Assembly (NCBI RefSeq): GCF_016908975.1
Contig: NZ_JAFBEX010000004.1
Location: forward strand, 124,001 to 188,000
DNA from: Neobacillus cucumis
Lineage (GTDB): Bacteria > Bacillota > Bacilli > Bacillales > Cytobacillaceae
Length of the DNA stretch: 64,000 nt
Direction: 5' to 3'
How positions within the stretch are numbered: position 1 is the stretch's first letter; the number at the start of each line of letters is the position of its first letter. The notes beneath the pieces are model-generated. The model saw only the letters and a program-made list of their open reading frames with translations. It searched no databases and had not been told where the DNA came from. A program made the translations under genes and the position numbers. This document shows positions 7,275-15,763 of this stretch, one piece after another.

Positions 7275-8627
7275 CTATTGTTGTTTTTCTAACTCCCATT
7301 TTAATAAATCACGCAAAAATTCGGGAAGGAAATATTTCTTGTGTTTTTGCGGCAAAACCTCTTTGAAAAAATGTCCAAAGGTAAACATATCCGGGAGGGC
7401 AAAAGTATAGGTTCTATTCTTTTCCAAAGGATGATTGTTGACGAATAGTTGATTATTTCTAAATTGAATTCCGTCATAAACAAATATTCCGAGAACTGTC
7501 CCTCTAAAGCCTAAGCCCTTAATTTCTTTGTGCGGCAATTCTTCACCATTCGTTTCCTCTAGTATCTTTTCCAGTTCCTCCCCTGTCAGTTCAACGACAC
7601 AGGGGTTAATCGGATGTGGACAGATTTTCAGTAGATCATAGGTTGTCACCAAACCAGATAAAGATCCCAAAAGAAGACCGGCATTCACCATCGCACAATC
7701 CGTTTGGCACCAATTTCGTAAGGCTTTACACAGCAATTTAGAAAAATTAGTTTCATGAAAAAAGTCATGGATTAAAGGTTCTTTTAGAACAGTAACCTTC
7801 TCGTTTAAGAGTTCCTTTCCTTTTTCTAAAAAGTCCTGGATTTGCTCTTGCTCATTTTCTAGAGGAGGAATATCCTGAAAGTCATACAGAATCGCTTCTT
7901 TGTGGACAATTTCCTTCTTTTCATTCACTTGAAGTGTCATATGCCCGACAAAGTAGCCGAATTTGCCTGCGGCACCTATTAAGGTTCGTCCCACCAATTT
8001 CCCCTTTTCAAGGAAATGATGAGTATGGGCACCCAAAATAAGATCAATATCTGGAAAGTGTTCTGCGATGTATTCATCGTCTTTGATCCCTAAATGGGAA
8101 AGTAAGATGATCACATCGGCCTCTTTTTTTAGTGGTTCCAACCACTTCTTAAGCTCTTCTAGCGGCTCTGTGATTCCCCATCCCAAGAGACCGTATAGAT
8201 GATCAAATCGGGCGGTAAGACCTATGACCCCAATTCGTGTTCCTTCTGTTGTGCGATAGACCTTATAGGGTTTAACCCAATCAGGATAGTGACCATTTTT
8301 TTGATAAAGATTTGCATTAATGACATCAAATTTTGCTTCATCATATAGATGATCCAAATCATCATGGGGAAGATTGACTCCTTCATTATTACCAATCGTA
8401 ACAGCGTTATAGCCGCATTGATTTAGAAGGGTAATATTCCCTCGACCCATTGTCGCCTCGGTATAGGGATGCCAGCGGTCAATAAAATCACCTATATCAA
8501 ATAAAAAAAGGTCTTCTCCTTGTACTTGAGATTGCTTCTTTTTTCTCTGCAAAAACTCCTGTATCCGGGGCCAGTGCTCTAAATGGCTATGAAAATCATT
8601 TGTATGAAAGATATGTATTGTTTCCAT
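7275..8627 (-). CDS. yunD: Bifunctional metallophosphoesterase / 5'-nucleotidase YunD
   Basis: A 450-residue UshA-type enzyme without a visible signal peptide, so probably cytosolic. The N-terminal calcineurin-like domain carries metal-binding motifs HTNDFHSH (about 8-15), GDFID, GNNEG and GAHTHH. The C-terminal 5'-nucleotidase domain starts near residue 290, with VNAGLLLGSL. Its expected activity is removal of phosphate from nucleotides or related phosphoesters. The RBS is TAGGATTAATTT before ATG. yunE ends only 9 bp upstream, so yunE, yunD and possibly yunC form a unit. Confidence 0.92.
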   Translation of the reverse strand: METIHIFHTNDFHSHLEHWPRIQEFLQRKKKQSQVQGEDLFLFDIGDFIDRWHPYTEATMGRGNITLLNQCGYNAVTIGNNEGVNLPHDDLDHLYDEAKFDVINANLYQKNGHYPDWVKPYKVYRTTEGTRIGVIGLTARFDHLYGLLGWGITEPLEELKKWLEPLKKEADVIILLSHLGIKDDEYIAEHFPDIDLILGAHTHHFLEKGKLVGRTLIGAAGKFGYFVGHMTLQVNEKKEIVHKEAILYDFQDIPPLENEQEQIQDFLEKGKELLNEKVTVLKEPLIHDFFHETNFSKLLCKALRNWCQTDCAMVNAGLLLGSLSGLVTTYDLLKICPHPINPCVVELTGEELEKILEETNGEELPHKEIKGLGFRGTVLGIFVYDGIQFRNNQLFVNNHPLEKNRTYTFALPDMFTFGHFFKEVLPQKHKKYFLPEFLRDLLKWELEKQQ

Positions 8628-8636
8628 AAATTAATC

Positions 8637-9458
8637 CTACCCTGTTATTCCTTGATAAATTAAGCGAACGCCAACTACGATGAGAATCGTTCGAATCAAT
8701 AGTACAATTGTTTTACTCTTAAACCTTGTATTTAAATAGACCCCAACCCTTGCGCCAATCCATGCACCAGGTATTAATGCCAGAGCATAGAGCCAATTCA
8801 CATTTCCTAAGGAGATATGTGTAATCGAACTTAGAATGGAAGTTGGTAAAATCATAAACATGGATGTAGCGGTGGCCACATGCGGCGGAAAGAAAAATAG
8901 TAGTATCATCGTTGGCACCATTAAGGAACCTCCGCCAATGCCAAAAATGCCAGAAAGGAATCCGACGATAAAGGCAATTAGGATTCCAAGAATAGGGTTA
9001 TAACCATATTCAAATGTAGTGCCGCTATTATCGGTATAAGTACGAATAATCCCTTTATCCTTCCGAAAGGGAATTGGTTTTAATTTGTCCTTTACCACTA
9101 AGACTGCCGAAATAAAAAGAATAAAAACCCCGAAATAAATGTTAAAGGAATGTAAGTCTAATTTTTCGGTAACCCATGCACCCACAATACTTCCTGGTCC
9201 GCTGCCGATTAGAAAAATAAAACCACTTTTATAATCGACTGTTTTATGTTTCATATAAGCGAGTGTAGACGAGAGACCAGTAAAAATCATCGTAAACAGC
9301 GACGTGCCGACGACCACTTGCGGTGTCAGGTGGCTGAAGGTTGGAAGGGTGGCCAGATAAAGCAATGCCGGAACCACAACTATTCCTCCTCCCATCCCAA
9401 TCAGGGATCCAAGTGAACTAGCCGCTATTCCGATTAGTATTAAAATAATCCACTCCAA
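8637..9458 (-). CDS. yunE: TauE/SafE family membrane permease YunE
   Basis: A 273-residue polytopic membrane protein of the TauE/SafE (sulfite exporter) family with two repeated halves. Both halves carry the family Gly-rich helix starts: SLIGMGGGIVVVPALL near residues 17-32 and GIFGIGGGSLMVPT near 169-182. About seven to eight transmembrane segments are evident. It may move organosulfur anions or related small anions. The start is TTG after an AAGGTG RBS. It is flanked by yunF and yunD in the core order. Confidence 0.92.
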   Translation of the reverse strand: MEWIILILIGIAASSLGSLIGMGGGIVVVPALLYLATLPTFSHLTPQVVVGTSLFTMIFTGLSSTLAYMKHKTVDYKSGFIFLIGSGPGSIVGAWVTEKLDLHSFNIYFGVFILFISAVLVVKDKLKPIPFRKDKGIIRTYTDNSGTTFEYGYNPILGILIAFIVGFLSGIFGIGGGSLMVPTMILLFFFPPHVATATSMFMILPTSILSSITHISLGNVNWLYALALIPGAWIGARVGVYLNTRFKSKTIVLLIRTILIVVGVRLIYQGITG

Positions 9459-9479
9459 TTGTTTTCACCTTCTAGTTTG

Positions 9480-10331
9480 TCATTCATGAAATAAATCGAG
9501 CTGTTTAGGTGCGAGCCCTTCATAGGTTATCTGCAAGAGCTCCATCATTTCTTTGGCATTATCGGCGGCATCTCCTCCAGAGTTATTGTTAAACAGAACG
9601 TAAACTTGTTTACATTCCTTTGCTAATTGCTCGATATGTACGGCCCATTCCTGCAGCTCCTGCTGATTATAGCGATAAAGATAACGGACTTCACGCCAGT
9701 TTTCAGCATTCCGCTTTTGCCAACCGTAAATGTTGCGGCCGTGAAATCTGACCAGTACTTGGTCTTGAGTGGTGGGTTGTAGAACGGTTGGGATGGATCC
9801 TTCCCCCGATTGGGGCTCATCGCAAATACTGTGGATCCATTTTTCTGCTTTCATGAATTCTAGTGTTTTTTCCAAATAAGAGGGGGTAAACCAAGATTGA
9901 TGCCTGAACTCCAAGGCGCTTGGGATTTCCCCCATTTCTTGTTTACACCATCTTAGATAGTCAACATTTTCTCTTTTACAGTCAAACCATGGTGGAAATT
10001 GAAATAAAACCATCGCTAATTTATTTTTTTCTTGGTAGGGCTGTAAAGACTCTTTGAAGGCTTGAAACATGATATGTATGCTGTCAAACGGGAGTTCTCC
10101 CCGCTGGTGACCGGTCATGCCTTGATAGGCTTTGACAATAAACTGAAAACTTTCTGGGGTTTCATTGACCCATTTTTCCGCATTTCGTTTGGGCTGAATG
10201 GCATAAAATGCTGAGTCTACTTCCACGGTAGGAAAGTGACCGGCATATTCTTTTAGTTTGTCTCTTGAGGAGATTTTTGCTGGATATAGGCTGTCTTGGT
10301 CGCCCCAGCCAGTTACACCAATATAGATCAA
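9480..10331 (-). CDS. yunF: DUF72 domain-containing protein YunF
   Basis: A TIM-barrel-like DUF72 protein of 283 residues. It shows the family pattern IYIGVTGWGD at the start, VEVDSAFYA, FIVKAYQGMTGH, LVRFHGRN and VLFNNNSGGDAADNAKE near the end. I choose TTG 10331 because GAGGTG precedes it by 5 nt and the product begins directly with the conserved barrel strand; a GTG three codons upstream overlaps the RBS. The function is unknown. This is the last gene before the accessory region. Confidence 0.9.
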   Translation of the reverse strand: MIYIGVTGWGDQDSLYPAKISSRDKLKEYAGHFPTVEVDSAFYAIQPKRNAEKWVNETPESFQFIVKAYQGMTGHQRGELPFDSIHIMFQAFKESLQPYQEKNKLAMVLFQFPPWFDCKRENVDYLRWCKQEMGEIPSALEFRHQSWFTPSYLEKTLEFMKAEKWIHSICDEPQSGEGSIPTVLQPTTQDQVLVRFHGRNIYGWQKRNAENWREVRYLYRYNQQELQEWAVHIEQLAKECKQVYVLFNNNSGGDAADNAKEMMELLQITYEGLAPKQLDLFHE

Positions 10332-10440
10332 ATCTTTCACCTCTATCTAATAATAGCATAACCAATTTTAGTTCTGCCAAAAAAGTGTAAACTATTGAAG
10401 TAAAGATTGATTTCAGATTGAAGACTGAGCTAGAATACTT

Positions 10441-10830
10441 AATTCCGCCTGATTCGGATGGAATTCCGCCAGTTTTCTTCCTAATTCCGCCTGTGCACGC
10501 CATTATTTTACGTCCATTTTGGATTATTTCCATCGATTTTCTAATTAATTCCGCCAACATAGCAACGGATCCGGGAGTACTCCTGCTTTTTAATAATAGG
10601 CTCAGTTAAAACTGAATGTTGGATTTCACTGTGTTTGAAAAATAAACGGAAAAATTCCGTTTAAATTGGGAAATACCCCTATTTCCTTAGAAATAAAGGA
10701 AGTTTCTCCGCTTATTTTATCCAAATCTTTGAATTTTGTCTTATTTAGAGCAGTTAAGCGGAAAATCTCCGCTTATCTCTGCTTCTTAAGCTTCCTCTAT
10801 AAACATTAGACGGAAATTTTCCGCCTATGA
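10441..10830. repeat. Intergenic region rich in AATTCCGCC repeats and GCGGAAA palindromes
   Basis: Four exact copies of AATTCCGCC start at 10441, 10462, 10483 and 10547. Short palindromes follow: AAACGGAA/TTCCGTTT at 10644-10662, AAGCGGA/TCCGCTT at 10756-10774, and GACGGAAA/TTTTCCGCC near 10809-10825. A half copy, TTTCTCCGCTT, lies near 10703. No credible reading frame covers the 570-bp gap between yunF and the arginase remnant. Confidence 0.7.
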
Positions 10831-10868
10831 ATTCACATACCTACACGAAAATAAACCATGAATAATAA

Positions 10869-10901
10869 CCCCGCCTGCTATACCAGCAAGCGGGGCAATT
10901 T
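10869..10901 (+). terminator. Intrinsic terminator-like hairpin
   Basis: CCCCGCCTGCT and AGCAAGCGGGG pair with one mismatch around a short loop, followed by AATTTTT on the plus strand. No plus-strand gene precedes it now, so it may be orphaned, or it may serve the minus-strand remnant. Confidence 0.55.
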
Positions 10902-10908
10902 TTAATGT

Positions 10909-11136
10909 TTAATCTTTCAATAAAGGAAGACTGCTTAACATTTTGGAAAGTGCAATAGCGTCCCATGGCAAATGTTCGGTAATACCCAAACCGACAACAT
11001 CATATTCCGCTGCTACATCCTGAATCAGTCGGACAACGGACTGCATCGAAGCACCTTTTAGCCAATCTCGTTTATTTTGTTCGTATTTACGACTTTCGTT
11101 AAAGAAAATCAGAGGTTTTACTTTTAAAAATATTGC
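10909..11136 (-). pseudogene. 3' remnant of an arginase/agmatinase-family hydrolase gene
   Basis: Reading the minus strand up to a TAA at 10909 gives about 75 codons: KVKPLIFFNESRKYEQNKRDW, then MQSVVRLIQDVAAEYDVVG and GITEHLPWDAIALSKMLSSLP. I recognise this as the C-terminal part of an arginase-family (ureohydrolase) protein. An in-frame stop at 11137-11139 cuts the frame, there is no start or RBS, and the metal-binding domain is missing. The loss seems recent, because the remaining frame is undamaged. Confidence 0.6.
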
Positions 11137-11147
11137 TTAAAACATGA

Positions 11148-11398
11148 TTACTTAGAAATTAAAGCACCAACCACTGGGTGTGGAACATAAGGGTCTTCCA
11201 AATAGGCAACCTCTTCGAGTGTTAACTTAACCGATAGAGCACCCACGGAATCTTCCAGATGAGAAATTTTAGTCGCACCGATAATAGGAGCTGTTACTAG
11301 TTCTTTCTGCAGCAACCAGGCAAGTGCAATTTGTGCTCTAAGTACACCATGTTTTTCCGCCAATTCCGCAACTCGCTCTACAACAAGGCGGTCGCTAT
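11148..11398 (-). pseudogene. 3' remnant of an aldo/keto reductase gene
   Basis: About 83 codons match the C-terminal third of an aldo/keto reductase: SDRLVVERVAELAEKHGVLR, AQIALAWLLQKELVTAPIIG and ATKISHLEDS, the NADPH-binding segment, ending VPHPVVGALIS. The catalytic Asp-Tyr-Lys-His part is gone. Similarity ends near 11398 in AT-rich sequence with no start codon or RBS. It lies head to tail with the arginase-family remnant, 11 bp away, so both lost their 5' portions. Confidence 0.75.
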
Positions 11399-11550
11399 TT
11401 TTGTTTATTAATAAACAAATCTAGCAAAATTGTTCATTAATATTGCACTAAAATGACAAATTTATGAATCTGACGAAAAACTCTTTTCAAATTCCGTTTT
11501 ACTTGATATTATTCCAATTAATACAGTAGGAATAGTAGGTGTTTCCAAAT

Positions 11551-11763
11551 ATGTCTTTGTATGAAAAATTGCCAAGTGATTTTTTGGTTCAATTTTATTA
11601 TGAAGTGAAAAAAATGATTTCAAGTGGATTAATTTCTAAAAATATGTACTATGAATTAGGACTCATTATTGCAGTTGCGTCTAGGAGAGGGATACTATTG
11701 GATAAGCCACAAGATTTTGAACAATACATTGTCCACGAATTATTAATGGAATTAAATAACTAG
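11551..11763 (+). CDS. Hypothetical protein, 70 aa
   Basis: A small basic-to-neutral protein, possibly helical, starting MSLYEKLPSDFLVQFYYEVK and ending in an amphipathic helix (YIVHELLMELNN). A TAGGTG RBS lies 9 nt before ATG 11551; an in-frame GTG at 11539 is less well placed. The sequence has the feel of a conserved Bacillus orphan (a NMYYELGLIIAVASRRGI block), but I cannot assign a family or function. It is monocistronic. Confidence 0.6.
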   Translation: MSLYEKLPSDFLVQFYYEVKKMISSGLISKNMYYELGLIIAVASRRGILLDKPQDFEQYIVHELLMELNN

Positions 11764-11825
11764 AATCCCGCTACGCTTAAATAAATAGTTAATCGTAAGC
11801 TGTCTTCCATTAACCCCCGTTTAAA

Positions 11826-11860
11826 CAAAAAAGATGGGGTTGCCTTAACAATCCCATCTT
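11826..11860 (-). terminator. Intrinsic terminator downstream of nagE
   Basis: AAGATGGGGTTG and CAATCCCATCTT form a 12-bp stem with one wobble pair. On the minus strand it is followed by TTTTTTGTTT. It lies about 100 bp past the nagE stop. Confidence 0.75.
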
Positions 11861-11956
11861 GGAGTAATGCCTCTCTTTAGTTTAATAATCAACACTTCGA
11901 ACATACAGGATACTGCTGCATTGCAGTCAGTTGCACCATGGTTTTGTTTAAGAACG

Positions 11957-13882
11957 TTATAAATGAGCTATTATTTCTTTTGTTGCAATGGTCAAAACAC
12001 CCGGGGTGCCCTGTTTTTGATTCCCCAATTTCTGTAAACTGATTTCTTTTTCATCCGTTAAATTTGTAAACACAATTGGCGTGACCACAGAAGGCGCATT
12101 TTGTTTTAAATAGGAAAGGTCAGCTTTTATAAGCGGTTGGCCTCTTTTTATCTTTTCACCATCCTCGACAAGTACAGTGAATCCCTCACCACCTAAATTA
12201 ACGGTATCTAATCCAATATGAATAAGAATTTCGTAGCCCTGTTTTGATTTAATGCCGATTGCATGCTTGGTTTGGAAGATATTTATAATCTCACCGTCCA
12301 CTGGAGCAACTACAGAACCATTTGCTGGGATGATAGCAAATCCATCGCCCATCATTTTTTGTGAGAAGACTGGGTCTGGGACCTCTGTGATTGGAATTGC
12401 TTCCCCCTCAATGGGCATAACAAAATCTGCTTCAGTTAAAGGTAGAAAACCCCCACTTAGATTGGAGGAAGGTGATTCCTCAACCACAAGATCCTTACTT
12501 ATTGATTGCATATCGATTTTTTTCATAGCGTCTGCCACAAATTGAACTTCAGTTCCGACTACAATTTGGAGATTTTTGCTATTTAGCTTCATTACACCTT
12601 TAGCACCATGTGCTTTTAATAATGAATCTTTAACCTTGTCCATATCAACGACATTTAAGCGAAGTCGTGTCGTACAATTATCAATATCGGAAATATTTCC
12701 CTTTCCACCAATGTCATTAATAAAGTTATAAGCCATGATTTCATATTTATCTTTTCCAACAACATTTCCATTGGTAGGGACCTCTTCTATTGTTTCTTCG
12801 TCTTCGCGACCAGGCGTTTTTATATCAAACTTTTTAATAAATATATAAAAGGTTAAGAAATAAATAACAGCATACACAAGACCGACCAATATTAATAAAA
12901 GAGGCTTATGGGCAATATTGTAGTTTAACGCAAAATCAATCGCTCCTGCTGAAAAGGTAAAACCATCCTTAATGCCTAGTAAAGAGGTAATTACAAAGGA
13001 AAGTCCTGTTAAAACTGCATGAATCCCATACAATAAAGGAGCAATGAACATGAATGAAAATTCAATTGGTTCGGTTATACCGGTTAGAAAAGATGTTAGA
13101 GCTATTCCAATGAACATCCCTGAAACAGCTTTCCTTTTTTCAGGCTTAGCAGCTGCAATAATGGCTAATGCAGCCGCTGGAAGACCAAACATCATGATCG
13201 GGAAGAAGCCAGTCATATAAGAACCAGCAGTTGGATCTCCAGCAAAGAATCTAGCAATATCTCCTGACTTACCAGCATAGTGTCCAAATTGGAACCAAAA
13301 TAAGCTATTTAACACATGGTGCAGCCCTAAAGGAATTAACAGACGATTAAGAATACCAAAAACACCTGATCCAATTGCACCTAATCCAATAATCCAATTT
13401 CCTAATCCATTAATTGCATCTTGAATGGGGGGCCAAATAAATCCACAAATCCCAGCCAAAATGACCATTGATAGAGAGGTAATAATTGGAACGAAGCGTC
13501 TCCCACTAAAGAATCCTAACCATTCGGGAAGCTTTACATTATTAAAGCGATTGTATAATAACCCAGCGATAATCCCAGCAATAATCCCGCCTAGTACACC
13601 CATATTGATATTTTTATCTAATGCTTGTGTTCCTTGTGTTAACACAAGATAACCAATTGCACCTGATAAGGCAGCTGCCCCATTATTGTCCTTCGCAAAT
13701 CCCATCGCTACCCCAATCGCAAAAATTAAGGCTAAATTTGCAAAAATGGCGTTTCCTGAATTAGCTATAAACGGAATATTCAAAAGATCTGGCTGCCCAA
13801 AGCGTAATAGTAAGCCCGCAGCAGGTAATACAGCAATAGGTAGCATTAATGCTTTTCCTATTCTTTGTAAAAAACTAAGCAT
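11957..13882 (-). CDS. nagE: PTS system N-acetylglucosamine-specific EIICBA component
   Basis: A 641-residue membrane permease that imports and phosphorylates GlcNAc. EIIC fills about residues 1-350 and begins with the NagE-type segment ALMLPIAVLPAAGLLLRFGQ and the ITEPIEFSF sugar-binding motif (269-277). EIIB has phospho-Cys403 in NCTTRLRL. EIIA has the active His555 in LIHIGLDTV and partner His540 in TKHAIG. The RBS is GAGGAGAGG. LLRFGQPDLL and the adjacent residues favour GlcNAc over glucose (PtsG). Two palindromes and a cre-like site precede it. No nagA, nagB or nagR lies in the window, so catabolism must be encoded elsewhere. Confidence 0.9.
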   Translation of the reverse strand: MLSFLQRIGKALMLPIAVLPAAGLLLRFGQPDLLNIPFIANSGNAIFANLALIFAIGVAMGFAKDNNGAAALSGAIGYLVLTQGTQALDKNINMGVLGGIIAGIIAGLLYNRFNNVKLPEWLGFFSGRRFVPIITSLSMVILAGICGFIWPPIQDAINGLGNWIIGLGAIGSGVFGILNRLLIPLGLHHVLNSLFWFQFGHYAGKSGDIARFFAGDPTAGSYMTGFFPIMMFGLPAAALAIIAAAKPEKRKAVSGMFIGIALTSFLTGITEPIEFSFMFIAPLLYGIHAVLTGLSFVITSLLGIKDGFTFSAGAIDFALNYNIAHKPLLLILVGLVYAVIYFLTFYIFIKKFDIKTPGREDEETIEEVPTNGNVVGKDKYEIMAYNFINDIGGKGNISDIDNCTTRLRLNVVDMDKVKDSLLKAHGAKGVMKLNSKNLQIVVGTEVQFVADAMKKIDMQSISKDLVVEESPSSNLSGGFLPLTEADFVMPIEGEAIPITEVPDPVFSQKMMGDGFAIIPANGSVVAPVDGEIINIFQTKHAIGIKSKQGYEILIHIGLDTVNLGGEGFTVLVEDGEKIKRGQPLIKADLSYLKQNAPSVVTPIVFTNLTDEKEISLQKLGNQKQGTPGVLTIATKEIIAHL

Positions 13883-13922
13883 AAATAGAACCTCTCCTCT
13901 ATAAAAAAATGTTGTTGCTTTA

Positions 13923-13937
13923 TGAAAGCGTTTTTCA
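13923..13937 (-). promoter_or_regulatory. Candidate CcpA site (cre) in the nagE leader
   Basis: TGAAAGCGTTTTTCA is a near-palindrome close to the cre consensus, one base longer than the 14-bp core. It lies between the presumed -10 element and the nagE start codon, where CcpA would block elongation. Confidence 0.5.
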
Positions 13938-13948
13938 AAAGTGAATTT

Positions 13949-13985
13949 ATCATAGCATGCATTTGTTATAGACGTCTATACCAAT
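13949..13985 (-). promoter_or_regulatory. nagE promoter with overlapping operator-like palindrome 1
   Basis: On the minus strand a TATGAT -10 (13949-13954) lies downstream of the palindrome TATAGACGTCTATA (13967-13980, perfect; the wider imperfect site is 13964-13985). The palindrome covers the -35 position. The sequence TTGGTATAGAC resembles the operators of GntR-family NagR/YvoA-type regulators, which would fit a GlcNAc permease. Confidence 0.6.
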
Positions 13986-14076
13986 TCTTAAAAATTTTTT
14001 GGGAAATTCAACCAAAGTCTTTTCTATAAAGTATTGATGTGTTGTTAAAATTAGGAAGGCTTCATTTAAATTAATT

Positions 14077-14100
14077 ATTGGTATAGACATCTATATTATT
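14077..14100 (-). promoter_or_regulatory. Operator-like palindrome 2 upstream of nagE
   Basis: ATTGGTATAGACATCTATATTATT contains TATAGACATCTATA (14082-14095), which differs from palindrome 1 by one central base. The centres are 115 bp apart, or 11 helical turns, compatible with looping between two repressor dimers. Confidence 0.6.
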
Positions 14101-14243
14101 TAGATGATAAGATATTACCTATCGGGAACCGGTTGCCGGGATTTTCGGGAACGGTAAATGCCTTTCCGAAAATGATTGATAAGCTCAAAATGTTTCACTA
14201 GTAATTTTACAATGATGGTTATAAATGGGGTTAAATAAAAAAA

Positions 14244-14264
14244 ACTCCGGCTCAATACCGAAGT
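14244..14264 (-). terminator. Intrinsic terminator of the UPF0316 gene
   Basis: ACTCCGG and CCGAAGT pair with one wobble. On the minus strand a run of eight T residues follows. Confidence 0.6.
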
Positions 14265-14325
14265 CATTTACTCATTGTATAAAATCACTTTTTTCGATTA
14301 TTTTGTTTCATGATCACTGCGTGTT

Positions 14326-14868
14326 TCATTGATGTATCTTACTATACCTATTGATATGCTTCTTCGTCGCCTTAACAAGGAAACCACCTTTAAATTTTCT
14401 TGGTTCATATGAGATGATGAAAGCTTTAGGCTCATATTCTTCTATGATATTCATGGCTTCATTTTCTCGATTGCGTTTAGTTAATATTTCTAATTGATAT
14501 CGTTTACTATCACGGCCCATGCCTTCAAAGACCGTAACACCAAACCCTTTATTTCTTAATAAAACAATAAGTTCTTCATTAATATCTAATAAAGTAACAA
14601 CTAAAGAAGTGTATCCAATGGCTAGCCTATTTTCAATTCGAGTGCCAATGTATAAACCTATTCCGAAACCAACAGCATAAGTGACCATCCCTGCGATGCT
14701 TTGATGCCCCGAAAAAACTAAGGAAAGACCAAAAACATAGATTAAAGCTTCTAATACACCAAACGATGATGCTGCTACGCTCATATTTTTAACTAAAAAG
14801 ATTGTTCGAAGCGTCATGATAGGGACATAGACTAATTGCAGGACAAAAATCAAAATAATACTTAACAT
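14326..14868 (-). CDS. UPF0316/YebE-like membrane protein (DUF2179/DUF5698)
   Basis: A 180-residue protein with three predicted transmembrane helices in residues 1-85 (the start LSIILIFVLQLVYVPIMTLR is typical of UPF0316) and a soluble DUF2179 domain at about 90-165 with GFGVTVFEGMGRDSKRYQLE. This small domain is found in several membrane proteins and is suspected to bind ligands; the function is unproven. The RBS is AAAGGAG. It lies 59 bp downstream of the Crh-like gene on the same strand and probably shares its transcript. Confidence 0.88.
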   Translation of the reverse strand: MLSIILIFVLQLVYVPIMTLRTIFLVKNMSVAASSFGVLEALIYVFGLSLVFSGHQSIAGMVTYAVGFGIGLYIGTRIENRLAIGYTSLVVTLLDINEELIVLLRNKGFGVTVFEGMGRDSKRYQLEILTKRNRENEAMNIIEEYEPKAFIISYEPRKFKGGFLVKATKKHINRYSKIHQ

Positions 14869-14927
14869 AATTGACTCCTTTTAGTGAATGGATTCTAATA
14901 CTTTAATTGCTGAAATAAGTCCACTCA

Positions 14928-15185
14928 TCATTCCTTACCCGAAAGAAAACTTGCAAGGGTTTCAATAGCATTTTGTTCATCATTTCCCTCTGTAATGAGA
15001 ATTACTTCTTCTCCCTTTCTAACTGCAAGACTCATTACTCCCATAATACTTTTAGCGGCAACTGATCTTTCGTTTTTGATGAGATTGATATCACAGTTAA
15101 AAGAAGATGCTATTTTTACAAATTCTGTAGCATATCGAGCTTGGAGGCCAGATTGTAGATGAATGACTACCCTTTTTTCCACCAT
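14928..15185 (-). CDS. Crh-like HPr paralogue
   Basis: An 85-residue protein with the HPr fold. The catalytic His15 of HPr is Gln15 here (SGLQAR), exactly as in Crh, so it cannot pass phosphate to PTS permeases. Ser46, the HPrK target, is kept in AAKSIMG. The expected role is as a Ser-phosphorylated corepressor for CcpA. It differs from ordinary Crh at residue 18, where Tyr replaces Pro (QARYA versus QARPA). B. subtilis crh lies in a different neighbourhood, so this may be a second, lineage-specific paralogue. It is close to nagE, on the same strand. Confidence 0.8.
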   Translation of the reverse strand: MVEKRVVIHLQSGLQARYATEFVKIASSFNCDINLIKNERSVAAKSIMGVMSLAVRKGEEVILITEGNDEQNAIETLASFLSGKE

Positions 15186-15241
15186 TAATAAACGCTCTCC
15201 TTTCCTAGTTTTTTTATATTCACATAGTTGATATTAAATAA

Positions 15242-15568
15242 TTAAGCGTTAAACCCATATTTATCATTGGATTGGGCAAAAGAACTGACTTTTTTAATAT
15301 CTTGTAACATGAAGACCGGAATAGGCGAAAAACTGAGTTTACCTGAAGAAGTAATAATTCGCCTCCATTTTAATTCACCCTCAATTTCAACTTTCTCCCC
15401 AACAAGCGGAGAAACGTATGATTCTTCGCTTAGTATCGGAATAATCTTTATATGATCTCCTTCTACCTGAATCCCGTGTTCAACCTCAAGAAAAGAGATA
15501 CAATTAATATTGTTGTACAAAAGCTTCGGATAAGGTCTTTTTTTGAAAATTTCCCCTCTAATTCTCAT
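15242..15568 (-). CDS. Hypothetical protein, 108 aa
   Basis: I do not recognise this gene. The product is rich in beta-forming residues (about five short strands, such as DHIKIIPILSEE and EKVEIEGELKWRR), suggesting a small beta-barrel, but no named domain is evident. It contains one Cys and no signal or membrane segment. The RBS GAAGGGAAAG precedes ATG. It is 56 bp upstream of the Crh-like gene on the same strand, so the two and the UPF0316 gene could form a three-gene unit. Confidence 0.6.
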   Translation of the reverse strand: MRIRGEIFKKRPYPKLLYNNINCISFLEVEHGIQVEGDHIKIIPILSEESYVSPLVGEKVEIEGELKWRRIITSSGKLSFSPIPVFMLQDIKKVSSFAQSNDKYGFNA

Positions 15569-15763
15569 AAAATCTTTCCCTTCTTTAGCTCCTCGATACC
15601 TTCAAACATTAGCAAATGGGTCTGTTCAGGCAACATATTGTGTTTCCAAAGCTTATCCTAACACGGAATATATTTGTTATATGTTGGTTATATTTTGGTT
15701 AACTTCATAATAATGTTATAAACGATTCTAGTCAATAAATATTTCAGATAATTTTTCTAGCTA

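Noticed and set aside
14101..14200. GGGAACCGG...CGGGAACGG palindromic-looking stretch as a possible mobile element end
   Set aside because: The arms are short and do not pair well, and no transposase or second copy was seen.
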